7,746 nt of DNA from an uncultured Bacteroidia bacterium (GTDB lineage Bacteria > Bacteroidota > Bacteroidia > Bacteroidales > CAJPTX01). A program made the translations under genes and the position numbers. The DNA is taken from NCBI GenBank assembly GCA_938040915.1, contig CALHZE010000087.1:1-7746 (forward strand). The letters run 5' to 3'. A model generated the notes under the pieces. The model worked only from the letters and a program-made list of their open reading frames with translations. It did not search any database and was not told the DNA's origin. This document shows, piece by piece, positions 1 through 5,294 of this stretch (within the stretch, counting starts at the first letter, position 1; each line of letters begins with the position of its first letter).

Positions 1-2316
1 AAGTCTACCTTGGATGAAGTCCGTCATAAAGTGACTCTCGAAGCGATCGCGAGCATTGACTTCGGCTTCGGTGAAAGGTATCCAATGGTTGGTACCGTAT
101 TGGGACTGGATGTTGTTAGAAAAGAGGGTGAAGGTTAAACTATTGTTCTGGAACTCGGTGTCGGTCTGCCAGCCGTCGCGCGGGCGTAGGAATTGATCTT
201 GGTTATTGAGCCAATTCTGGGGGATGCATTTGCGTACAGAAAAATAGAGACTTGATAATAAAAGATTCTGCGCATCTATCAGGAATTGTCCTGCCGCAAC
301 ATTGTACAACATGTCAACTGGATTTATTTGCACCATATTGCTGTGTTGAAAGTCATTTCCCATGAAAGGGAATTTCCCAATGACAGTAGTTCCTTTTTTA
401 CCTCGAAAAGGTTTTATCCATTCGTTCATGTAATGAGTCGTGTCATGAGTACAAATATGTTTATGCCCAGTGAGTACTCCATGTTTATCGTACACATCAG
501 CAACAATTTGAGTAAAAGGCGAATCTTCTATATTAGTATTCCAGATCATAAAACCGATGGGAAATTGCCCCTTTACATTGTCAAAAGTATCCGCAGGGAC
601 AAGAAAAAGTTTTTCGAGCTTCGCTTGGAAGAAAGTCCGAAAATCTACGAAATGAGCCCCTTGGAGTAGCTTCATTGTGGAAAAGGAAGCTATAACAGTT
701 CCTGAAAGTTCTTGATAGATGCGTGTGTAAAATTGTGCAAATAGTTCCCGAGTCCCTTGTCTTAGTATTTCAGCATAACGGGTATTGATCTCCGATTGCT
801 CCACAGCCTTTTGTCCCTTGGAGCCAAATTTCGGAGCTTCTTTATACGGCGGATTGATATACACGACCAGCTTGCGCCGCTTCTGCGGGTCATTGACTAT
901 CTCCTGCAGCCCTGCGGGGAGCTTGTCAAACTCGTCGTTGAGGAAGTCAAATTGGAAGACGTGGCTCTCTAGCAGGTTCGCCCCGTTGGCAATGCGGTCT
1001 TTCATTACCTGCACGTCTTGCGGGTCGAGGGTTGATGCCCAGATGTTATACTTGTTCGTCAGCCCATTGAGCAGGTTGCCCGTCCCCGCGGCACAGTCCC
1101 AGACGTAGTACTCCTCTTGCCAGTTCTCACCCAGCACATCGGCTATATACTGCTGCGAAAGCTCTACCCATTGCCGCGGCGTGAAGAACGACCCCTTGCG
1201 CTCCCTTACGTCCTGAGGCACCAGCAAGTCGCGACGGTCGATGATATACGCCCAATACTCCTCGCGCGGCGGACGCTGATAGAGACTCCAGAACTGGGCG
1301 TGGGCGCGTTGCTTGTCCTTAAAAAAGACCTGCTTCTCCATGAGAAAGCCACTCAGGTCGATACGACGGTCAAAGACATAACGGTTATCCTGCAACAGCA
1401 CATAGAGTGCCTCCTTGAGCGTCTGATTGTGTTCGGAGAGCAGGTCTGCCAAAAAGAAATCCCCGTCAATGATGCCCTGCTTTTTGAGTAGCGCCCAGTC
1501 TACGGCTATGCTCGGCTGCACTGTCGCCAACCACCGCTGGTATACTGCCACGAAGTTGTTCTTATTGACCTGTATCTGACTCCCACCCTGCGAAAAGTGC
1601 TGCTTGATGAACGCCCGTAACTCCTCGGCGTGGGCGTCATAACGGTAGAGATAAATCTCTGTTTTTTCGGACGCAACTCGACACAACGTGCCGCCGGTGT
1701 GATCTTCTCCTTGCCCGCTTGTCGCCCGCACGGACCGCGCGCCCTTAGCGCCGGACGCATCGCGTTGCGTCCGTACCACCGGTACGGCGTCGGTGTGATC
1801 TTCTCCTTGCCCCGCTTGTCGCCCGCACGGGCCGCGCGCCCTTAGCGCCAGACTTGCCCGTATTGCTTCGTATAACAACCCAAATTCTCGCGTAGACTCG
1901 TCAGACGGGGTTACGTTCCAGTTGAAGTCATTGAGGGTGAAAAAGGGCATGATTTCCTTATAAGGCAAGAAGACAATCTTCTCAGCGTCGAAGACCCCAA
2001 GGAAGGGGGGTGGCAGATAGGTGTCAAAGGTGCGTGCCCTACCGATGGTCAGCACTAGCTGCACAAGGGGCTTATAGATGTCGGTTATCGTGCCGCGCTT
2101 AGCTTCTGCCCAAAGCAGAGATTGCAACATTGTTGCATCGCCGCTGGGTTGTGGGTTGTGGGTTGTGGGTTGTGGGTTGTGGGTTGTGGGTTGTGGGTTG
2201 TGGAGGGTCACGGCAAAATCTATCTTACCGATACGGTGGGCACAGTCGTAAGTGGGGAAAAACTGTTCGGCGATGCGTAGCTTGAGTTCCTCTTCGGCAA
2301 GGTTGCGATAGTCCAT
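1..2316 (-). CDS. Type IIG-like restriction-modification enzyme (PD-ExK nuclease fused to N6-adenine DNA methyltransferase), 3' end outside window
   Basis: Reading the minus strand from the ATG at 2316 gives 772 codons open to the window edge. The start is supported by an in-frame TAA about 15 nt upstream (2331-2329) and an AAGGA site. Residues 1-110 look like a PD-(D/E)XK nuclease: Asp33 in GKIDF and Glu71-x-Lys73 in LLWAEAKRG. Residues 374-380 (KGSFFTP) resemble methyltransferase motif X. Residues 407-416 (DCAAGTGNLL) are the S-adenosylmethionine-binding motif I, and 488-491 (NPPY) is motif IV of N6-adenine methyltransferases. Downstream, FPIGFMIW near 559-566 is typical of the family. The presumed target-recognition region follows and is cut off. 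One chain probably both cuts and methylates DNA, which is the type IIG pattern; the recognition sequence cannot be read. Oddities are a heptamer repeat tract (residues about 38-58), a GC-rich repeat insertion (residues about 155-207) and an AT-rich 3' part. A methyltransferase-only role is possible if the nuclease is inactive. Confidence 0.88.
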   Translation of the reverse strand, partial: MDYRNLAEEELKLRIAEQFFPTYDCAHRIGKIDFAVTLHNPQPTTHNPQPTTHNPQPSGDATMLQSLLWAEAKRGTITDIYKPLVQLVLTIGRARTFDTYLPPPFLGVFDAEKIVFLPYKEIMPFFTLNDFNWNVTPSDESTREFGLLYEAIRASLALRARGPCGRQAGQGEDHTDAVPVVRTQRDASGAKGARSVRATSGQGEDHTGGTLCRVASEKTEIYLYRYDAHAEELRAFIKQHFSQGGSQIQVNKNNFVAVYQRWLATVQPSIAVDWALLKKQGIIDGDFFLADLLSEHNQTLKEALYVLLQDNRYVFDRRIDLSGFLMEKQVFFKDKQRAHAQFWSLYQRPPREEYWAYIIDRRDLLVPQDVRERKGSFFTPRQWVELSQQYIADVLGENWQEEYYVWDCAAGTGNLLNGLTNKYNIWASTLDPQDVQVMKDRIANGANLLESHVFQFDFLNDEFDKLPAGLQEIVNDPQKRRKLVVYINPPYKEAPKFGSKGQKAVEQSEINTRYAEILRQGTRELFAQFYTRIYQELSGTVIASFSTMKLLQGAHFVDFRTFFQAKLEKLFLVPADTFDNVKGQFPIGFMIWNTNIEDSPFTQIVADVYDKHGVLTGHKHICTHDTTHYMNEWIKPFRGKKGTTVIGKFPFMGNDFQHSNMVQINPVDMLYNVAAGQFLIDAQNLLLSSLYFSVRKCIPQNWLNNQDQFLRPRDGWQTDTEFQNNSLTFTLFSNNIQSQYGTNHWIPFTEAEVNARDRFESHFMTDFIQGRL
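241..780 (-). other. AT-rich segment within the restriction-modification gene
   Basis: Counting by hand, this stretch is about 38% G+C (207 of 540 bases), whereas 781-960 is about 52%, 1081-1140 about 62% and the repeat insertion at 1681-1860 about 70%. It covers residues about 513-692, just after the NPPY motif: the end of the methyltransferase fold and the beginning of the presumed target-recognition region. The reading frame is unbroken. A change of composition here is what recombination of the specificity part would leave, but this is inference. Confidence 0.6.
1695..1756. repeat. GC-rich direct repeat, downstream copy (62 bp)
   Basis: Near-identical to 1791-1853, offset by 96 nt at the left side and 97 nt after the indel in the C run. 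Owing to that one-base difference, the part of the repeat translated before the indel is read in a different frame in the two copies, whereas the part after it gives GQGEDHT in both. The gcccg-ca-cgggc hairpin of the other copy is disrupted here by an A at 1734. Together with the palindromes between the copies, it looks like an inserted repeat element and not conserved protein sequence. Confidence 0.9.
1754..1787. repeat. Two palindromes between the GC-rich direct repeats
   Basis: Two perfect inverted repeats abut each other: gacgca/tgcgtc (1754-1759 and 1766-1771, 6-nt loop) and ccgtacc/ggtacgg (1771-1777 and 1781-1787, 3-nt loop). They lie between the two 62/63-bp direct repeats and remain in frame for the host gene. 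A pair of hairpins framed by direct repeats recalls small palindromic elements of the REP or MITE kind; that class is only a suggestion. Confidence 0.75.
1791..1853. repeat. GC-rich direct repeat, upstream copy relative to the gene (63 bp)
   Basis: This copy starts with cggtgtgatcttctcc and ends with ttagcgccagac on the plus strand. It matches 1695-1756 except for one extra C (run of four against three) and two substitutions. It contains gcccg-ca-cgggc at 1821-1832, a short perfect hairpin. Inside the restriction-modification gene it encodes a low-complexity Arg/Gly/Ala-rich stretch (residues about 155-175) ending in GQGEDHT. Confidence 0.9.
2145..2203 (-). repeat. Heptanucleotide tandem repeat (about 8.4 copies) inside the restriction-modification gene; probable phase-variation tract
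   Basis: Plus-strand unit GTGGGTT: seven perfect copies at 2151-2199, preceded by six matching bases (2145-2150) and followed by four (2200-2203), 59 nt without a mismatch. On the coding strand it encodes a repeating HNPQPTT heptapeptide, because 21 nt (three units) is the smallest in-frame period. Seven is not a multiple of three, so gain or loss of one unit shifts the frame. The present copy number leaves the downstream methyltransferase in frame. Slipped-strand mispairing at such tracts is the known mechanism of phase variation in many restriction-modification genes; that it happens here is inferred. Confidence 0.95.
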
Positions 2317-2322
2317 TTTTCG

Positions 2323-2327
2323 TCCTT
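2323..2327 (-). promoter_or_regulatory. Shine-Dalgarno site of the restriction-modification gene
   Basis: The minus strand reads AAGGA six nt before the ATG at 2316. It supports this start, which places the heptamer tract inside the coding region. The other genes here have weak or no such site. Confidence 0.6.
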
Positions 2328-2337
2328 TTTACGTGGG

Positions 2338-2345
2338 TAAAGGTA
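2338..2345 (-). promoter_or_regulatory. Candidate -7 promoter box for the restriction-modification gene
   Basis: The minus strand reads TACCTTTA, seven of eight bases of the Bacteroidota -7 consensus TAnnTTTG, about 21 nt before the ATG. The same octamer lies upstream of the dipeptidyl peptidase gene. No clear -33 TTG element is visible, so this is tentative. Confidence 0.35.
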
Positions 2346-2392
2346 GGGAAAATAGGGAGGGGCTGGATCGCAGACGGCGAGGCACAGCCTCC
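2346..2392 (-). terminator. Possible intrinsic terminator after the AAA/PDDEXK gene
   Basis: On the minus strand GGAGGCTG (2392-2385) can pair with CAGCCCCTCC (2365-2356) with a two-base bulge, followed by CTATTTTC. A smaller nested hairpin, GAGGC-TGT-GCCTC (2391-2379), competes with it. The U tract is short and the long stem begins at the stop codon, so termination may be partial. Confidence 0.4.
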
Positions 2393-3999
2393 TATCCCCC
2401 CAGCTCTTCCACCTTCCACGCCCCGACGTTGCGCTTCTCCTCGTCGAAGGAAGCGCCAATCAATAGCACCTTCTTATCCGTTTCTAGGTAGGGCGTCGCA
2501 TACCCCTGCTCTTTGATTTGGGCGATGGCGTCGTCTGGCGTCCCTGCACTCCAGAGCTTTAACTCAAAAATGTAAATAATCCCGTCGGTGTGAACGATGA
2601 TATCCGCACGCCCCAAGTTGTTATGCACCTCGGCTTCCACCAATTCCCCGAGGAGGGTAAAGATGAAAAAGAGCGCGAGCTGTGCATCGCGTTCGCGATA
2701 CTCCACATCGTTGATATTATCATAAGGGACACTGGCTAAAAGCGCCTCGATCTTGCGCATCATCGCCTCGACGTTGCCCGCCTCGATGGCGTCTTGGAAG
2801 TCCCACACAGCCGTCCCAAACGGGGAGTTCTTCTTGTAGAAGAGGGGCATCAAATTCTCGAGGAAGCTATACTTTACCTCGTCGTTCGGAAAACCAAGCA
2901 CGTACGCCTCGCGCTGCGGAAGGTATGACTTGATGGTAAGGTAACCCGCTTGGAAAAGGATCGGGACAACGTCCTCCGACTCTGTGCTATAATTCTCCAT
3001 CTCGCGTTTACGCACCGAAAGCCCATTCCCGAAATCAGGAATACGAAACCGCTCCGCTTTTAATTTCTCTACGAGAAAGGTGGGCGTACCTGTTGTGTAC
3101 CAATAATCGCTAAAGTAGTTCGCCGAAAAGACACTCAGCAGACTAAACGGATTGTAAACGTGCTCCCCTTGTTCGTTGAATAGATAGCCGTCATATCTTT
3201 TCTTCAGCTTCGCCAGAGTCTTCTCTTGCGAGAGCTTCAGAGCCGCAGCTAGAGACTCAATCTCTGGCGCGAAATTCGTTTCGAGTTCGCGCTCTGTGAT
3301 GCCACAAACCCCAGCGTAGGCTGGGAGCATCGAAAGGTCTTTCAGGTTATTGAGTCCACTAAAGATGCCCACCTTGCTAAAGCGCGTTACCCCCGTAAGG
3401 AGAACGAAACGGAGATAGTCACTACTGTCCTTAAGCACCAAGTAGAAGGCATGTAAAATTTCTTTATAAGTCTGGTGCAATTCCGGATTGTGAAGGGTTG
3501 CAAGGAGAGGACGGTCATACTCATCGATCAGCACCACCACTTGTTGCGTAGTTTGCTCACACGCTCGACGAATAATGCCTCGAAAACGATTCGATAACGT
3601 ATTATCCTCAGGCTCGCGTCCGTAGCGTTTTTCATACTGCACAAGCTGTTGATTAAGCATACCCTTGAGCGCCTGCTCGTCCACATAGCGTTCCGAGGCC
3701 AAGGAAAAATAGAATACTGGGTATTCCTGCCACGCAGGACGCCCCTCAGCGGCGGCGAGATCGGGTTCGGCGTGCCCCAGATAAAGCCCTTCAAACAACT
3801 CTTTTTCCCCGAGGAAATATGATTTTAACGTAGAGAGTAGCAAACTCTTGCCAAAACGGCGCGGACGCCCCAAAAAGTAAACTTTGCTCTCGCTTATCAA
3901 TTGATAAACATACTGGGTTTTATCTACGTACACAAAGCCTCGGTTACGTACCTCTGAAAAGCTCTGCTCGCCCACAGGCATTACACGTTTGGTTACCAT
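2392..3999 (-). CDS. AAA-ATPase-like protein with C-terminal PD-(D/E)XK nuclease domain (AAA-ATPase_like/PDDEXK_9 family)
   Basis: The protein is 535 aa from the ATG at 3999. Residues 7-35 (MPVGEQSF through VDKT) are the usual beginning of this family. The Walker A-like loop is GRPRRFGKSLL (44-54) and Walker B is VVVLIDEYD (154-162); LLTGVTRFSK (200-209) is another conserved family segment. The C-terminal third carries a PD-(D/E)XK pattern: Asp466 in GRADII, Glu479-x-Lys481 in FELKL, and Gln494 in AIAQIKEQGY. Both catalytic centres look intact. The family (Pfam AAA-ATPase_like plus PDDEXK_9) is strongly expanded in Bacteroidota and has no settled function; a role in defence or with mobile DNA is often suspected. 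An upstream GTG at 4044 was rejected because it lies inside the gcvT terminator. The restriction-modification gene starts 75 nt downstream but seems to have its own promoter. The family assignment is firm; the function is unknown. Confidence 0.9.
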   Translation of the reverse strand: MVTKRVMPVGEQSFSEVRNRGFVYVDKTQYVYQLISESKVYFLGRPRRFGKSLLLSTLKSYFLGEKELFEGLYLGHAEPDLAAAEGRPAWQEYPVFYFSLASERYVDEQALKGMLNQQLVQYEKRYGREPEDNTLSNRFRGIIRRACEQTTQQVVVLIDEYDRPLLATLHNPELHQTYKEILHAFYLVLKDSSDYLRFVLLTGVTRFSKVGIFSGLNNLKDLSMLPAYAGVCGITERELETNFAPEIESLAAALKLSQEKTLAKLKKRYDGYLFNEQGEHVYNPFSLLSVFSANYFSDYWYTTGTPTFLVEKLKAERFRIPDFGNGLSVRKREMENYSTESEDVVPILFQAGYLTIKSYLPQREAYVLGFPNDEVKYSFLENLMPLFYKKNSPFGTAVWDFQDAIEAGNVEAMMRKIEALLASVPYDNINDVEYRERDAQLALFFIFTLLGELVEAEVHNNLGRADIIVHTDGIIYIFELKLWSAGTPDDAIAQIKEQGYATPYLETDKKVLLIGASFDEEKRNVGAWKVEELGG

Positions 4000-4028
4000 T
4001 TTCCGTAGATTTTGCCTAACGAAGATAA

Positions 4029-4036
4029 CAAAAATA
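4029..4036 (-). promoter_or_regulatory. Candidate -7 promoter box for the AAA/PDDEXK gene, overlapping a terminator tail
   Basis: The minus strand reads TATTTTTG, an exact match to TAnnTTTG, about 30 nt before the ATG at 3999. It coincides with the U tract of the gcvT terminator, so part of the match may come simply from the T run. No -33 TTG is visible at the expected distance. Confidence 0.35.
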
Positions 4037-4059
4037 AAAGGCACGCCTACAGACGTGCC
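4030..4059 (-). terminator. Intrinsic terminator of the peptidase-gcvT operon
   Basis: On the minus strand GGCACG (4059-4054) and CGTGCC (4045-4040) form a perfect six-pair stem with an eight-base loop, followed at once by TTTTATTTTT. It lies about 95 nt after the gcvT stop. The stretch between (4060-4153) has no gene; it holds another short hairpin, AGTGC-GAAA-GCACT at 4085-4072, without a T run. Confidence 0.85.
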
Positions 4060-4153
4060 CTAAGATTGAGAAGTGCTTTCGCACTACAGAGATACAACTT
4101 TTTCTAAAAAGAAGCTAAGAATAGCGCAATCTCGCAACAAAACGTTAAGGAGA

Positions 4154-5260
4154 TTAGCCTTTATAAAAAGGGACTTTAACGACCTGTGCCTTCAAATTCT
4201 TGCCCCGAACTTGGATATAGATCTCCGTCCCCGCCTTAGAAAATTCCTTCTTCACATAGCCCATCCCGATGGCTTTCTTGAGCGAGGGCGACATCGTCCC
4301 AGAGGTAACTTCGCCAATCACAGCCCCTTGAGCATCGACAATCGGGTAGTGTTGGCGCGGGATGCCCTTATCTACCATCTCAAAGCCCACGAGTTTCGAC
4401 ACTGGTCCCTCGCTCTTAACCTTTTCGATCAGCGCACGTGCCACGAGGTTCGGCTTGTTGTCGGTGAGCTTCGTAATCCAGCCCAACCCTGCAGCTATTG
4501 GCGAGGTCGTCTCGTTGATGTCGTGCCCATAGAGACAGAAGCCCATTTCGAGGCGGAGCGTATCGCGCGCTCCGAGCCCCGCCGGACGGAGTCCCTCCTC
4601 TTTACCCGCCTCGAGGAGCGCATTCCAAATCGTCACAATATCGGCACTAGGGCAGTAGATCTCACAACCGCCAGCGCCCGTGTAGCCTGTTATGGAGAGC
4701 AGGACGTTTTTCACCCCCGCCAATTCGACATACTTAAACGTATAGTATTTCATATCCTCTACCGGCTCGGGCACGAGCTTCTGCACAATCTTCATCGCCA
4801 ATGGTCCCTGCACTGCCACCTGCGCCGTCGACTCTGACGCGTTAACGACGTCGACCCCAGGCTTCATCCCGAGGGCTTGGGCGTGTTGACAGATCCATGC
4901 CCAGTCTTTGTCGAGGTTTGCAGCGTTAACCACCAACAGATACTTCTCGGCGTTGACCCGATAGGTCAAGAAGTCATCGACAATCCCTCCCTCGTTGTTG
5001 GGGAAACAACAGTACTGCACTTGTCCGTCGACCAGCGCCTCAACGTCGTTGGAACTCACGCGTTGGAGGAGCTCGACGGCTCGTGACCCGTTAACCCAAA
5101 TCTCGCCCATGTGCGAGACGTCAAAGATGCCGGCTTGCTCACGCACGGTGCGATGCTCTTCGTTAATCCCGACATACTCGATCGGCATAAAGTAGCCGGC
5201 GAACTCCTGCATCTTGGCACCTAAGGCTTCGTGCAGAGCACACAATGGTGTTTTCTTCAT
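4154..5260 (-). CDS. gcvT: Aminomethyltransferase, T protein of the glycine cleavage system
   Basis: GcvT takes the aminomethyl group from lipoylated H protein and, with tetrahydrofolate, makes methylenetetrahydrofolate and ammonia in the cytoplasm. The protein is 368 aa, normal for the family. The start MKKTPLCALHEALGAKM is the canonical N terminus; an open frame continues 24 codons further upstream but would run into the end of the peptidase gene, so ATG at 5260 is chosen. Visible motifs are FDVSHMGE (46-53), GGIVDDFLTY (91-100, with the folate-contacting catalytic Asp pair at 95-96), QGPLA (151-155), GYTGAGGCE (192-200) and GARDTLRLEMG (230-240). Many bacteria have Glu in place of the Ala in GYTGA; I recall GYTG[AS]GG as common in Bacteroidota, so this is probably a clade feature. 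No gcvH or gcvP is visible nearby. The gene follows the peptidase gene after 34 nt and likely shares its transcript. Confidence 0.96.
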   Translation of the reverse strand: MKKTPLCALHEALGAKMQEFAGYFMPIEYVGINEEHRTVREQAGIFDVSHMGEIWVNGSRAVELLQRVSSNDVEALVDGQVQYCCFPNNEGGIVDDFLTYRVNAEKYLLVVNAANLDKDWAWICQHAQALGMKPGVDVVNASESTAQVAVQGPLAMKIVQKLVPEPVEDMKYYTFKYVELAGVKNVLLSITGYTGAGGCEIYCPSADIVTIWNALLEAGKEEGLRPAGLGARDTLRLEMGFCLYGHDINETTSPIAAGLGWITKLTDNKPNLVARALIEKVKSEGPVSKLVGFEMVDKGIPRQHYPIVDAQGAVIGEVTSGTMSPSLKKAIGMGYVKKEFSKAGTEIYIQVRGKNLKAQVVKVPFYKG

Positions 5261-5294
5261 TGCTATGGTTGTAAAAAGTGTTTTGCGGGGCTTC

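Noticed and set aside
286..1845. Several plus-strand and one minus-strand open frame of 60-130 codons in this stretch
   Set aside because: They lie over the continuous minus-strand restriction-modification frame, which carries recognisable motifs; none of them resembles a known protein.
2145..2203. CRISPR array or telomere-like repeat
   Set aside because: The unit is only 7 bp with no spacers, lies within a coding frame, and fits a simple tandem repeat.
2220..2459. Two short minus-strand frames spanning the gap between the AAA gene and the restriction-modification gene
   Set aside because: They overlap the ends of both well-supported genes in other frames, cross the promoter region, and show no family features.
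4000..4044. Upstream GTG start adding 15 residues to the AAA/PDDEXK protein
   Set aside because: It begins inside the gcvT terminator stem, and the added residues (MPFIFVIFVRQNLRK) are the translated T tract and its flank; the family normally starts close to MPVGEQSF.
4072..4085. Hairpin AGTGC-GAAA-GCACT as a second terminator or small RNA
   Set aside because: It is only five pairs long, has no T run after it, and a much better terminator follows within 15 nt. No independent promoter for a small RNA was seen.
4073..4837. 254-codon plus-strand open frame opposite gcvT
   Set aside because: It is antisense to the gcvT frame, which has all its family motifs; its translation is Arg/His/Leu-rich without recognisable domains.
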